NCBI RefSeq assembly: GCF_002104795.1
Contig: NZ_NCXO01000011.1
Span: forward strand, 27,656-91,655
Direction: 5' to 3'
From: Mycolicibacillus koreensis
GTDB taxonomy: Bacteria > Actinomycetota > Actinomycetes > Mycobacteriales > Mycobacteriaceae
Length of the DNA stretch: 64,000 nt
Under the pieces are notes generated by a model. The model was not told where the DNA came from and made no database searches. It saw nothing but the letters and a program-made list of their open reading frames with translations. Shown one piece after another: positions 19,431-27,826 of the stretch (within the stretch, counting starts at the first letter, position 1; the number at the start of each line of letters is the position of its first letter). Position numbers and translations under genes: made by a program.

Positions 19431-19961
19431 TCAGGTGGTCGCGTCGGGGGCGATGCCGCGCAGATAGGCGGCCTGCCCCAGGTGCTGGGCGCAGTCGTCG
19501 ATGACGCTGACCAGGCGCACCGCGGCGGTCACCGGCGGATCCCAGCCGGTGTCGACCACCCGGTTCAACTCCTCGGCGTCGAGCCGGCGCAGGTAGTCGA
19601 CGGTGAGCTCGTGGACGTCGCGGTAGTAGCCGACGAGCAGCTCGGCCGGCGGGTGCACCTTGGCGACCTGCTCGGGGGTGTGGCCGTAGCCGGTGTCGTT
19701 GGCGTCGAGGTCCAGCCCGAAGCGCCCCACCCATCGGCCCCAGGCCTGGTCCACGCCGGCGATGTCGGCGACCTGGATGTCCTGGACACGCGCGGAGTGC
19801 CACAGCAGCCAGGCGATGCTGTTGGCCTCGGCGGTGGGCCGGTAGGCGGCCACCGGTGCACTCAGGCCGTCGGTGAGGGCCTCGGCGTGCTCGATGAGCC
19901 GGGTGAAGGCGTCGCGCAGCAGGGCGCGCAGGGTGTCGCGGTCGCTGGCGGTTTGGGTCAT
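19431..19961 (-). CDS. DinB-superfamily (DUF664) protein
   Basis: A 176-residue four-helix-bundle protein of the DinB/mycothiol-transferase-like superfamily. The histidines expected to bind metal are in IAWLLWHSARVQD (about residue 54) and IDDCAQHLGQAAYLRG (about residue 160). Many actinobacterial members use mycothiol in detoxification or S-transfer, but which reaction applies here is unknown. It lies 62 bases downstream of... no linked partner; the aldehyde dehydrogenase upstream end is 62 bases away on the same strand. Confidence 0.82.
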   Translation of the reverse strand: MTQTASDRDTLRALLRDAFTRLIEHAEALTDGLSAPVAAYRPTAEANSIAWLLWHSARVQDIQVADIAGVDQAWGRWVGRFGLDLDANDTGYGHTPEQVAKVHPPAELLVGYYRDVHELTVDYLRRLDAEELNRVVDTGWDPPVTAAVRLVSVIDDCAQHLGQAAYLRGIAPDATT

Positions 19962-19990
19962 AGTCCGAATCTACGCCGGTGGCGCGCCGC

Positions 19991-20386
19991 TCAGATCGTG
20001 ACCGGATATTCCAGGTCGACGTCGCAGGCCGCCTGACCACCCCGGATCCCGAAATTCTCGGTGGTGTTCTCCCGCACCACGATTGCGACGTGATCGGCGG
20101 GGATGCCCAGCGCGCCAAGGCGTTCGACGATGCCGCGATAGAGGTTGCGTTTGGCCTGCACCGAGCGGCCGGCGAAACAGTCGATCGTCACCAGCGTGTA
20201 GCGCTCCGGGTCGGTGAGGTTCGGCGCGGTGGCGAACCGGTGCGGTTCATGCACGATCAGGCGCAGGCAACGGTTGTCGGCCGGGATCTCGAACGCGTCG
20301 ACCAGCGCGTCGTGCACGGCGTCGATGAGGGCGATCTCGTCGTCTCGGCTGTAGGTGCGGCGGACCTCGATCACGGTGTTCGGCAT
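19991..20386 (-). CDS. Tautomerase-superfamily protein
   Basis: A 131-residue protein that begins MPNTVIEVRRTYSRDDE. The tautomerase superfamily uses the amino-terminal proline (Pro-1, after Met removal) as its catalytic base. That decides the start: an ATG-like codon six residues upstream would bury the proline. The length suggests a fused-dimer-like member of the MIF/cis-CaaD/tautomerase-3 group rather than a 62-residue 4-oxalocrotonate tautomerase. Substrate is unknown. It is in a leftward run with the DinB gene (30-base gap) and the TetR gene (36-base gap). Confidence 0.82.
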   Translation of the reverse strand: MPNTVIEVRRTYSRDDEIALIDAVHDALVDAFEIPADNRCLRLIVHEPHRFATAPNLTDPERYTLVTIDCFAGRSVQAKRNLYRGIVERLGALGIPADHVAIVVRENTTENFGIRGGQAACDVDLEYPVTI

Positions 20387-20422
20387 GGTGCGATCCTCAC
20401 ACACCGGCGCCCGCGGCGCCGC

Positions 20423-21001
20423 TCACCCGTCGGCGCCGCCGAGCACGCCGAGCAACATCTCGAGGCGCGCGGCGCGGTACTGCGGACGCAACCGTTGGTC
20501 CCGGTCGAGCGTGACCAGCCCGTGCAGACCCGCCCACACCACCTCGGCGAAGGTGTCGACGTCGCGGCCGTCGGCGACCGCGGCGACCACCGCGCGCAGT
20601 TCCGCGTAGGCGGACGTGACCGGTTCGGGCGTCTCGGCGGCGGCGAAGCGCAACAGCGACGAGCGGATGAACATCGCCTCGTACAGCGCCGCGTTCTGCC
20701 GGGCGAAGTCGCAGTAGGCGTGGGCGAGCCGGCGCAGCGCCGCACCGGCGCCGCCCGGGCCGCGACGCGCGGCGCGCAACGCGGCGGTGAGCTCGGCGAA
20801 CCCGTCGACGGCGACGGCCGCCACCACCTCGTCCATGCCGGCGAAATGCGTGTACAGCACCGGTTGGCTGTACTCCACCGCCGTCGAGAGCCGCCGGGTG
20901 GTGACCGCGTCCCAGCCGTCGCACTCGGCGAGGCGGCGCGCCGCGGCGACGATCAACCGTCGCCGGGCTCGCCGCTCGCGGGTTCGACGGTCCTCGGCCA
21001 C
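20423..21001 (-). CDS. TetR-family transcriptional regulator
   Basis: A 192-residue repressor-type protein. Its N-terminal helix-turn-helix spans about residues 12-58 (LIVAAARRLAECDGWDAVTTRRLSTAVEYSQPVLYTHFAGMDEVV). The C-terminal ligand domain resembles the TetR_C WHG type (VVWAGLHGLVTLDRDQRL). It is divergent from a small membrane protein gene, and the intergenic space holds four copies of a TAGC-N3-GCTA palindrome, very probably its operators. It likely controls itself, the membrane protein and the downstream F420-type reductase gene. Confidence 0.9.
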   Translation of the reverse strand: MAEDRRTRERRARRRLIVAAARRLAECDGWDAVTTRRLSTAVEYSQPVLYTHFAGMDEVVAAVAVDGFAELTAALRAARRGPGGAGAALRRLAHAYCDFARQNAALYEAMFIRSSLLRFAAAETPEPVTSAYAELRAVVAAVADGRDVDTFAEVVWAGLHGLVTLDRDQRLRPQYRAARLEMLLGVLGGADG

Positions 21002-21010
21002 CCCCGGACT

Positions 21011-21041
21011 ATAGCGGCGCTAGAAACGATAGCGGCGCTAT
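21011..21041. promoter_or_regulatory. TetR operator pair next to the tetR gene
   Basis: Two palindromes, ATAGCGGCGCTAG (21011-21023) and ATAGCGGCGCTAT (21029-21041), share the core TAGC-N3-GCTA and are centred 18 bases apart. They begin 10 bases upstream of the tetR start, where bound repressor would block its transcription. Confidence 0.75.
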
Positions 21042-21061
21042 TGCCACCGCCCCCACCAGCG

Positions 21062-21093
21062 TCTAGCATTGCTAGAAATTCTAGCGACGCTTG
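21062..21093. promoter_or_regulatory. TetR operator pair next to the divergent membrane protein gene
   Basis: TCTAGCATTGCTAGA (21062-21076, 7-bp arms) and the weaker CTAGCGACGCTTG (21081-21093) repeat the same TAGC-N3-GCTA core, again 18 bases centre to centre. The second ends at the ribosome-binding GGAGG of the rightward gene. Together with the first pair this gives a symmetric four-site control region. Confidence 0.72.
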
Positions 21094-21103
21094 GAGGTGG
21101 TCG

Positions 21104-21577
21104 ATGGTCGAACCGGCGCAGATCGCCGCCCTGGTGGCGATCCTCGGGGTATCGGTGCTCTTCGGCACCGACATGTTCTGCGCGGTGGTGATGCGACCGG
21201 CCTGGGCTCACCTCGACGACGGGCCACTGGCCGCGGCCACCGGGTTCATGCACGCCTACGGCGATCGACGGATGCCGGTCTTCGGGATCCTCGGCGGGGT
21301 GGGCGCGGGCACCGCCGCCGCCTTGGCCGGCGGTGCCGGGCGGTGGGCACCGGCAGCGGCCGCCGGGATCGCGCTGGCGGTGCTGCTGGGGTGGCTGCTG
21401 GTGTACCAGCGCGTCAGCGCGCCGATCAATCGGGACCTGATCGCGGCCGCCACCCGGGGATGTCGCCCCGGGCGGGCGCGGCAACTCCAGACCGCCTGGG
21501 ATCGGGTCATCGCCCTGCGGGCAAGCCTGCAGGGTGTGGCGCTGGCGGCGCTGTGCCTGGCCCTGACACTGCCCTGA
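21104..21577 (+). CDS. Small membrane protein, DUF1772/anthrone oxygenase-like
   Basis: A 157-residue protein with four predicted helices (QIAALVAILGVSVLFGTDMF, FGILGGVGAGTAAALAGG, AAAAAGIALAVLLGWLLVY, LRASLQGVALAALCLALTL). The pattern VYQRVSAPINRDL followed by a helix resembles DUF1772 proteins, whose function in bacteria is unclear. GGAGG lies just upstream of the ATG. It is probably controlled by the divergent TetR through the operators that reach its ribosome-binding site. Confidence 0.72.
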   Translation: MVEPAQIAALVAILGVSVLFGTDMFCAVVMRPAWAHLDDGPLAAATGFMHAYGDRRMPVFGILGGVGAGTAAALAGGAGRWAPAAAAGIALAVLLGWLLVYQRVSAPINRDLIAAATRGCRPGRARQLQTAWDRVIALRASLQGVALAALCLALTLP

Positions 21578-21614
21578 CCCCCTGACACCCTGACACCCTG
21601 AGGAGAGGACCACG

Positions 21615-21989
21615 ATGAGTACCCCACGACGCCCGCACGCCCTCGGCCGCGCCCTGATGCGCGCGGCCCCGCTGCTCAACGCCCCGGTGATGGCCGTGGG
21701 CAACTCCCGGTTCGGCGGCGTGCTTGATCGCACCATCACCCGGTTGACCTACACCGGCCGGCGCTCCGGGCGCACGGTCACGATCCCGGTGGCCTACCGG
21801 CGCACCGGGGACACCGTCGTGGTCGGGGTGAATCTTCCGGAGGCGAAGACGTGGTGGCGCAATTTCACCGGCCCCGGGGCGCCGCTGAGCCTGCGTCTCG
21901 ACGGTGTCGACCACCCCGGTCATGGGGTGGCCGAGCGCTACGCCGACGGCCGGGTGCAGGTGGTGGTGACCCTCAGCGCGACGGGATGA
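21615..21989 (+). CDS. Ddn-type F420H2-dependent (nitro)reductase family protein
   Basis: A 124-residue member of the deazaflavin (F420)-dependent nitroreductase/quinone reductase family. It shows the signature LTYTGRRSGRTVTIPVAYRRTGDTVVVGVNLPEAKTWWRN near residues 45-88, close to the Ddn pattern T-G-R-x-S-G, and P-x-x-K-x-W-W-R-N. Such split-barrel proteins use F420H2 to reduce quinones or xenobiotics at the membrane. GAGGAG precedes the ATG. It is 37 bases behind the DUF1772-like gene, probably in the same TetR-controlled transcript. Confidence 0.85.
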   Translation: MSTPRRPHALGRALMRAAPLLNAPVMAVGNSRFGGVLDRTITRLTYTGRRSGRTVTIPVAYRRTGDTVVVGVNLPEAKTWWRNFTGPGAPLSLRLDGVDHPGHGVAERYADGRVQVVVTLSATG

Positions 21990-21995
21990 CGGTCC

Positions 21996-22697
21996 TCAGC
22001 GGTCGGGCAGTCGCGTTTCGTGGTCATCGACGATCCACCGCGCGATGTCGACGAGTTTGATGTTGGTGTGCTGGGAGGTGCGCAGCAGCAACTGGAAGGC
22101 CTGCAGACCCGACAGCCGTTCGCGGGCCATCAGGATGCCCTTGGCCTGGCCGATCACGTCACGGCTGGCCAGCGCGGTCTGCAACTGTGATTCCGACACC
22201 GCCCCGCAGAGCGCGACCGAGGCGTGCTGGGCCACGATCTCCCCCGCCGCGATCGACTCGTCGGTGAACGCCCCCGCCACGGCGCCGTAGAGATTCAACG
22301 CGCCGAGGTTCTCGTGGCGTACCCGCAGCTGAAACGACAGCACGCTGCCCACGCCGCGCCGGGCGGCCAGCCGGGTGAACCGCGGCCAGCGGGTCTCGGT
22401 GGCGGTGTCGGCGATCAGCACGGTGCGCTGCTCGCCCAACGCGCTCAGGCACGGGCCCTCGCCGAGCCGGGTCTGCGCCTGGTCGAGTTCGGCGACCAGG
22501 TCGGCGCTGGGCACCCGGGAGGTGACGGTGCGGCCCTCGATCATCGAGATCCCCGACCATCGCGCGCCGGGCACGATCGACAGCGCCCCGGCGACGATGG
22601 CCTGCAGGGTGGTCTCGGTGTCACTGCGGCCCTGCATCTCGATGGCGAAATTCCCCAGGACGGCAGCCAGATCCGACCGCGAGGGCGTCGCGTTCAT
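21996..22697 (-). CDS. GAF and ANTAR domain RNA-binding regulator
   Basis: A 233-residue protein with a GAF sensor domain (about 30-160; ISMIEGRTV, LGEGPCLSALGEQRTVLIAD) and a C-terminal ANTAR domain (about 165-225; ASRDVIGQAKGILMARERLSGLQAFQLLLRTSQHTNIKLVDIARWIV). ANTAR domains bind paired hexanucleotide hairpins in RNA and act as antiterminators. The GAF ligand is unknown. It is convergent with the Ddn-type gene (six-base gap). The next gene on the same strand, a site-2 protease, ends 136 bases upstream. Confidence 0.9.
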   Translation of the reverse strand: MNATPSRSDLAAVLGNFAIEMQGRSDTETTLQAIVAGALSIVPGARWSGISMIEGRTVTSRVPSADLVAELDQAQTRLGEGPCLSALGEQRTVLIADTATETRWPRFTRLAARRGVGSVLSFQLRVRHENLGALNLYGAVAGAFTDESIAAGEIVAQHASVALCGAVSESQLQTALASRDVIGQAKGILMARERLSGLQAFQLLLRTSQHTNIKLVDIARWIVDDHETRLPDR

Positions 22698-22833
22698 CGC
22701 TCAACGGTAATCCCTGCCGCCCTGGGGCGCCCCCGACCGCCAGCGTCTTGACGGCCAAGGGCTAGGCGACGCGCAAGCCCGGACTTCCGCCCCGCCTGCC
22801 CCGTGCGTACCCGCCGTGTGCGGAGTTCATGCC

Positions 22834-23973
22834 TCACGCTCCGTCGTCGAAGCGGGCGCCGAGTCCGCCGAGGGCCACCGCGCGGCTGATGTCGCTGGGC
22901 GAAACGATGCCGACCAGCACACCGTCGGCCAGCACCAGGGCGCGCCCGTCGGTGGCCGACGACAGCCTTCCCAGCAGCGCGGTGAGCGCCTCGTCGGGGT
23001 GCGCGGTGGGGATCTGCTCCGGTGGGCAGGCGATGTCGCGCAACGTGGTGGTGGCGCGCCGGTCGGCGGGGACCGCCCGGACACGGTTGAACGTGACCAG
23101 GCCGGCCAGCCGGCCGTGGTCGAGCAGCGGGAAGCTGGAGTGCCGCCGCCCCAGCGCGGTGTACTGCACGAACTCGGCGACGCTGACGTTTCCCTCGTCG
23201 AGGGTTTCGGGGTCGGCGGTCATCACGTCGCGCACCCGCACCCCGGCCAGCGCGGTGGTGGTGCGGGCCTGCTGCTCCTCGGCGTTGGCCATCGTCACCA
23301 CGAACAGCCCCAGCAGCACCCACCACAGCCCGTTGAGCCCGGCCCCGCCGAGCGCCTGCAGGATCCCCAGCGCGATCAGCGTGAACCCGAAGATGCGTCC
23401 GGCGCGCGCGGCCACCACGGTCGCGGTGGAACGGTCGCCGCGCCACGCCCAGATCGCCGAGCGCAGGATCCGGCCGCCGTCGAGCGGGGCCGCCGGGATG
23501 GTGTTGAACACCGCCAGCACCACGTTGATCACCGCGAGGTAGGTGGGCACGGCCACCACCAGCGAGCCCGCGTCGGTGAGCGCCGCCAACCGGGCCAGCC
23601 CGTAGCAGCCGGCGGCGATCAGCAGGCTGCTCGCCGGACCCACCGCCGAGATCCGGAAGTCCGCCCCGGGGGTGGGTGCCTCACCGCGCAACCGGGCCAC
23701 CCCGCCGAGCAGCCACAGCGTGATCCCGTCGACCGCGACGCCGTTGCGCCGCGCCACCACCGCGTGCGCCAATTCGTGGCCCAGAAGCGACGCGACGAAC
23801 AACAGCGCGGCCAGCACGGCGGCGGACACATACGCCGCGGCCGGATAGCCGGGGGCGATGTCGGGCAGTTGGGCCGTGAGCCCGGCGACCAGCAGCACCA
23901 CGATCGCCAGCACACTCCAGTGCACCCCGACCGCCACCCCGGCGACCCGGCCGAGCTTCACCGTCGTTTTCAT
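22834..23973 (-). CDS. M50 site-2 protease with C-terminal CBS domains
   Basis: A 379-residue intramembrane metalloprotease with HELAH at about residues 66-70 and the second metal motif in AAPLDGGRIL (about 165). Two CBS domains form the C-terminal third (VRVRDVMTADPETLDEGNVSVAEFV and later ALTALLGRLSSATDGRALVLADGVLVGIVSPSDISRAV). M50B-type proteases with CBS domains cleave membrane-bound substrates and may sense adenine nucleotides. The ATG at 23973 (MKTTVKLGRV) is chosen over one at 24018 because a purine-rich GGAAAGGG sits before it. It is divergent from the amidohydrolase. Confidence 0.88.
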   Translation of the reverse strand: MKTTVKLGRVAGVAVGVHWSVLAIVVLLVAGLTAQLPDIAPGYPAAAYVSAAVLAALLFVASLLGHELAHAVVARRNGVAVDGITLWLLGGVARLRGEAPTPGADFRISAVGPASSLLIAAGCYGLARLAALTDAGSLVVAVPTYLAVINVVLAVFNTIPAAPLDGGRILRSAIWAWRGDRSTATVVAARAGRIFGFTLIALGILQALGGAGLNGLWWVLLGLFVVTMANAEEQQARTTTALAGVRVRDVMTADPETLDEGNVSVAEFVQYTALGRRHSSFPLLDHGRLAGLVTFNRVRAVPADRRATTTLRDIACPPEQIPTAHPDEALTALLGRLSSATDGRALVLADGVLVGIVSPSDISRAVALGGLGARFDDGA

Positions 23974-24016
23974 CAGCGCCCTTTCCGGACCCGCACCCCA
24001 ACCGTAGGTTAGAACC

Positions 24017-25729
24017 ATGAGCTACGACCTGATTCTGCGCAACGGCACCATCGTCGACGGGCTGGGCGGGGACCCGTATGTCGGGGATGTGGCGGTGCGT
24101 GACGGGGTGATCGCCGCGGTCGGCGCGGTGGGCGGCTCGGGGGTCCGCGAGATCGACGCGACCGGATTGCTGGTCACCCCGGGCTTCGTCGACCTGCACA
24201 CGCATTACGACGGGCAGGCGATCTGGTCGGATCGGCTCAACCCGTCGTCGGCGCACGGGGTGACCACCGCAGTGATGGGCAACTGCGGTGTGGGCTTCGC
24301 GCCGTGCCGCACCGAGGACCACGACGTGCTCGTCGACGTGATGGCCGGGGTGGAGGACATCCCCGGGGTGGTGATGACCGACGGGCTGCCGTGGACGTGG
24401 GAGACGTTCCCGCAGTACCTCGACGCCCTCGACGCCGGGCGCCGCGACATCGACGTGGGCGTGTACCTGCCGCATTCGCCGTTGCGGGTCTACGTGATGG
24501 GCCGCCGCGGAGTCGAGCGCGAACCGGCCACCGCCGAGGACCTGGCCCGGATGCGGGCGCTGGCCACCGAGGCGGTGCGCGCCGGGGCGCTGGGGTTCGC
24601 GTCGTCGCGGCTGGCCACCCACCGCACCGAGGGCGGTGAGCAGATCCCCAGCTTCGCCGCGGCCGAGCGGGAGCTGACCGAGATCGCCCGCGGGGTCGCC
24701 GCCGGCGGAGGCGGGTTGATCCAGTTCGTGCCGGATCTGCCGGCCGGCGGTTTCCAGCCGGTGCTGCAGCAGGTGTTCAACGCGGCCGCGGATGCGAGCC
24801 TGCCGGTGACGTTCACGCTGATCGCGTTGAACAGCGGAGAACCGCTGTGGCCGGAGGCGGTCGAGATGATCGAGCAGGCCAACTCCGCCGGCGGGCAGGT
24901 GACCGCCCAGGTGTTCCCCCGTCCGATCGGGTTGATGATCGGGCTGGAGTTGACCGCCAACCCGTTCGTTCTGTACCCGAGCTATCAGCAGATCGCGGAC
25001 CTGCCGCTGGACCAGCGGGTCGCCGAGATGCGCAAACCCGAGGTGCGCCAACGCATTCTGTCCGACTCTGCGACCACGGTGCCGGCCAACCCGATCCTGT
25101 ACATGGCGCAGGCCTGGGACTGGATCTTCCCGCTGGGCGAGGATGCGAACTACGAGCCGGACCCCGCCAACAGCATCGCCGCGCGCGCCGCCGCCCGTGG
25201 CGTCTCCCCGGTGGAGGAGGCCTACGACCGGGTCCTCGACGACGACGGGCACGCGATCCTGTTGGGCGCGTTGGCGAATTTCGAGGGCGGATCACTGGAC
25301 ACCGTGGGCGAGTTGCTGCGCCGCGACGACGTCGTCCTCGGCCTCGGCGACGGCGGGGCCCACTACGGCATGATCTGCGACTCCAGCTTCCCCACCTATC
25401 TGCTCACCCACTGGGCACGGGACCGGGCGTCGGGACGTATCGGTGTGCCCCAAGCGATCCGGGAGCTCACTTCGGTGCCCGCGGGCGTGGCCGGGCTGGG
25501 TGACCGGGGACGGATCGCCGTCGGCTACAAGGCCGATCTCAACGTCATCGACCACGCGGGGCTGCGGCTGCACAAACCGGTGATCACCTACGACCTGCCC
25601 GGCGGCGGTCGCCGTCTCGACCAGACCGCCGACGGCTACGTCGCCACGATCGTCGCCGGTGAGGTGATCGCCGAGAACGGCGTGCCCACCGCCGCGCGGC
25701 CCGGGCGATTGGTGCGCGGCCGGCGCTGA
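24017..25729 (+). CDS. N-acyl-D-amino-acid deacylase-type amidohydrolase
   Basis: A 570-residue metal-dependent hydrolase of the D-aminoacylase branch of the amidohydrolase superfamily. It has ILRNGTIVDGLGGDPYVGDVAVRDG, the metal-binding H61-T-H63 in FVDLHTHYDG, GVTTAVMGNCGVGFAP, and the C-terminal LGDRGRIAVGYKADLNVID. Mycobacterial genomes carry several of these with unknown substrates. It starts at an ATG that abuts the opposite-strand start region of the site-2 protease. No transport or amino-acid gene is nearby to suggest the substrate. Confidence 0.88.
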   Translation: MSYDLILRNGTIVDGLGGDPYVGDVAVRDGVIAAVGAVGGSGVREIDATGLLVTPGFVDLHTHYDGQAIWSDRLNPSSAHGVTTAVMGNCGVGFAPCRTEDHDVLVDVMAGVEDIPGVVMTDGLPWTWETFPQYLDALDAGRRDIDVGVYLPHSPLRVYVMGRRGVEREPATAEDLARMRALATEAVRAGALGFASSRLATHRTEGGEQIPSFAAAERELTEIARGVAAGGGGLIQFVPDLPAGGFQPVLQQVFNAAADASLPVTFTLIALNSGEPLWPEAVEMIEQANSAGGQVTAQVFPRPIGLMIGLELTANPFVLYPSYQQIADLPLDQRVAEMRKPEVRQRILSDSATTVPANPILYMAQAWDWIFPLGEDANYEPDPANSIAARAAARGVSPVEEAYDRVLDDDGHAILLGALANFEGGSLDTVGELLRRDDVVLGLGDGGAHYGMICDSSFPTYLLTHWARDRASGRIGVPQAIRELTSVPAGVAGLGDRGRIAVGYKADLNVIDHAGLRLHKPVITYDLPGGGRRLDQTADGYVATIVAGEVIAENGVPTAARPGRLVRGRR

Positions 25730-25767
25730 GCCCCGTTCTAGGATGTGGGCCGACGTCAGGAGCACCC

Positions 25768-26730
25768 ATGTCCTACCCGCCCTACCCCCCGGAGTTGCCG
25801 TACCCGGAGTACTCCGACGGGCCCGTGCAGCCGTATCCGGAGTATCAGTCGGTGCCCTACATCGGCGGCTACGGCCCGGCGCAGCCGCCGCCCCCGCCGC
25901 GCCGGCCCGGCAGCCACACCGCGCTGATCGTCTCCGGCGTCGTGGTGCTGGTCGCCGCTGTGGCGTTCGTCGGCATTTTGGCCTGGTCGTCGCTGTCGGA
26001 CTCGCACACCACCACCGCCGCGCCGACCTCGACGACGCCCGCGTCGGCGGCTCCCCCGGCCACAACGACGTCGAGCACCCCGACGACCACCAGCACCGCC
26101 CCGACCAGCACCACGGCCCCGACCCCGTTGTCGGACACCTGCAACGAGTCGGCCAACGGTCCGGGACCGGCGACCCCGGCGGGCTGGTCGACGGTGACCT
26201 CGCCGCGGAAGATCGTCTACGACGTGCCCCCGCAGTGGCGGGTGTTGTCGTGCAGCACCCTGGTCGGCTGGGAGAAGGAGTGCGATGACGGCCCGTTCGG
26301 CTACTGCCCGATCCGGATGATGAGTGGTGCGGCCGAACTCGAGGATGACCGTTGCGAGTCCGAAAGCCACGCGGTGACCGGCGTTCCGGGCGCGGCCAAC
26401 GCCAGTGACATCGACGACGCGGTGCGCAAGGAGACCGCTCTGGTCGCCGACATCTACACCGACGAGGACGTCGTGCCGACGGTGTCGTTGAGCGAGCCGC
26501 GACACTTCACCATCGGCGACACCCCGGCGGTGGAGATCGATGCGACCGTCACCGGAATCGCCCCCGGCTGCGCCGGTTCGCCGAGCGCGCTGCACGTCAT
26601 GGTCGCCACCACGGTGCCCAGCGAGGAGGGCCCGGTGATGTTCGTCGCGTCGATCATGCAGGGCGGGCAGGGCGACCCCGACCCGGGCCTCGGGGAGCAG
26701 TTGGTCGCCACGCTGCGCTTCGCCGGCTGA
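25768..26730 (+). CDS. Membrane-anchored protein with Pro/Tyr-rich N-terminus
   Basis: A 320-residue protein. Residues 1-48 are rich in Pro and Tyr (YPPYPPELPYPEYSDG), one helix follows (TALIVSGVVVLVAAVAFVGILAW, about 51-73), then a Thr/Pro/Ala linker to about residue 125. The remaining domain of about 190 residues lies outside the membrane and has cysteines in SDTCNES, LSCSTLVG, ECDDGPFGYCPI, DRCES and GCAGSP. This topology is common among mycobacterial envelope proteins. I do not recognise the domain. It ends convergently with the DUF559 gene region. Confidence 0.68.
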   Translation: MSYPPYPPELPYPEYSDGPVQPYPEYQSVPYIGGYGPAQPPPPPRRPGSHTALIVSGVVVLVAAVAFVGILAWSSLSDSHTTTAAPTSTTPASAAPPATTTSSTPTTTSTAPTSTTAPTPLSDTCNESANGPGPATPAGWSTVTSPRKIVYDVPPQWRVLSCSTLVGWEKECDDGPFGYCPIRMMSGAAELEDDRCESESHAVTGVPGAANASDIDDAVRKETALVADIYTDEDVVPTVSLSEPRHFTIGDTPAVEIDATVTGIAPGCAGSPSALHVMVATTVPSEEGPVMFVASIMQGGQGDPDPGLGEQLVATLRFAG

Positions 26731-26837
26731 GCGATCGTCGCGCCGGGCCGCCGCGGGGGTGTGGCCGCCGCGGGCCGGGCCGCCGCGGGGGCTGGGCCGC
26801 CGCCGGGCCGGGCCGGGCCGCCCCCGGGTCGCCGCAG

Positions 26838-26892
26838 CCGTGTGCGGTGTCGTCCGCGACACGCCGCTGCGGGCGGACCATTTCGCACACGG
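26838..26892 (-). repeat. 55-bp inverted repeat, copy A (3' side of the DUF559 gene)
   Basis: Copy A is the reverse complement of copy B (27858-27912) with 49 of 55 bases identical. It is itself a nested palindrome: outer arms CCGTGTGC/GCACACGG, inner arms GTCCGC/GCGGAC, separated by six-base internal loops. It starts 12 bases after the DUF559 stop codon. It could work as a terminator or as a recombination or protein-binding site. Confidence 0.85.
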
Positions 26893-26904
26893 TCGGTGCT
26901 TGCG

Positions 26905-27777
26905 CTACCAGGTTTTCGGGCAGCCGCGGGCGATCAGCGCCTCGCCCACCCGGCGCAGAAACACCTCCGGTGCGCGGTGCAGCGTCCAACTGGTCAGTCG
27001 GATATCCGTCCAGCCGAATTCGCCCAGCAGCGAATAACGTTCGGCGTCCCACGCTCGCTGCCTGGCACTCGTCCAGTGGTGGCGGCCGTCGAAGTCGACG
27101 CCGACCTGCCATTCGCGCCAGCCCAGGTCGATGCGGGCGATCACCTGCCCGAAGGCGTCGCACACCTTGATCTGAGTCTGCGGCCGGGGAAACCCGGCAC
27201 GCACCAACATCAGTCGGGTCATCGACTCATACGGTGACTCGGCTCCGCCGTCGACCAGCGCCAACGTGGCCGCCAGCCGGCGCAGCCCCGGCACGCGGGG
27301 ATGGACGGTCGCGAGCGCGGCGACGTCAGGCACCTTCAGGTCGGTGGCGTTGATCAACGCGTCAAGGCGTTGCACCCCGTCGATCAGCGGCAGGCGTCGG
27401 CCCAGATCGAAGGCCGTGCGGGCCGGTGTCGTCACCGGGATGCCCGCGACCTCCCGAGTCTCCTCCGGGGTGAGCCGGTCGGTGTGCACGGTGAGCAGCG
27501 GCGGTGGTCGGCGGTTGGTGTGGATCAGCTCAGCCGGCAGGCCGGCGTCGATCCATTTGGTGTCCAACATCGCCGCCGCCGACAACCCCGCGAGAACGCC
27601 GCAGCGCCGCGACCACAGCCAGGCGGCGCAGGCCCGCTGGCGTGGGGTCAGCTCGACGCCCCGCGGTATCCACACCCCGGGGTAGACGCCGGTGAAGAAA
27701 CGGCGCAGTTCCCGGCGAGTGAGGCGCTGGGCGCGCAGCGCCTCGTCGGCTCGAAACGGCCACTCCACCAGCTCCAT
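26905..27777 (-). CDS. DUF559 (Vsr-like nuclease fold) protein with AbiEi-like N-terminus
   Basis: A 290-residue protein. The N-terminal 125 residues resemble the AbiEi antitoxin-type region (LTRRELRRFFTGVYPGVWIPRG, LAGLSAAAMLDTKW, VTTPARTAFDLGR). The C-terminal 110 residues are a DUF559 domain with a Vsr/PD-(D/E)XK-like fold. Candidate catalytic residues are E184 in SPYES, D217 in ARIDLGW, D228 and D230 in VDFDG and H233/H234. A nuclease role is inferred from the fold, not proven. No toxin gene is adjacent, so it is not an obvious toxin-antitoxin pair. ATG at 27777 is the natural start. The gene sits between two 55-bp inverted repeats. Confidence 0.82.
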   Translation of the reverse strand: MELVEWPFRADEALRAQRLTRRELRRFFTGVYPGVWIPRGVELTPRQRACAAWLWSRRCGVLAGLSAAAMLDTKWIDAGLPAELIHTNRRPPPLLTVHTDRLTPEETREVAGIPVTTPARTAFDLGRRLPLIDGVQRLDALINATDLKVPDVAALATVHPRVPGLRRLAATLALVDGGAESPYESMTRLMLVRAGFPRPQTQIKVCDAFGQVIARIDLGWREWQVGVDFDGRHHWTSARQRAWDAERYSLLGEFGWTDIRLTSWTLHRAPEVFLRRVGEALIARGCPKTW

Positions 27778-27826
27778 ACCGGCAGAATGACCGCCTCGCA
27801 GCGACATCGCCGTCAGGTGGCGGCAG

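Noticed and set aside
22730..22745. GGGGCGCCCC palindrome after the site-2 protease gene as a terminator
   Set aside because: It has no loop and little stem length as RNA. The evidence is too weak to annotate.
26731..26837. GC-rich CCGCGGG/CCGGGCC run as a distinct tandem repeat
   Set aside because: The units are irregular and can be explained by local base composition at a convergent gene end.
26905..27777. Type IV toxin-antitoxin pair
   Set aside because: Only the AbiEi-like N-terminus is present, fused to a nuclease-like domain. No AbiEii-type nucleotidyltransferase gene is adjacent.
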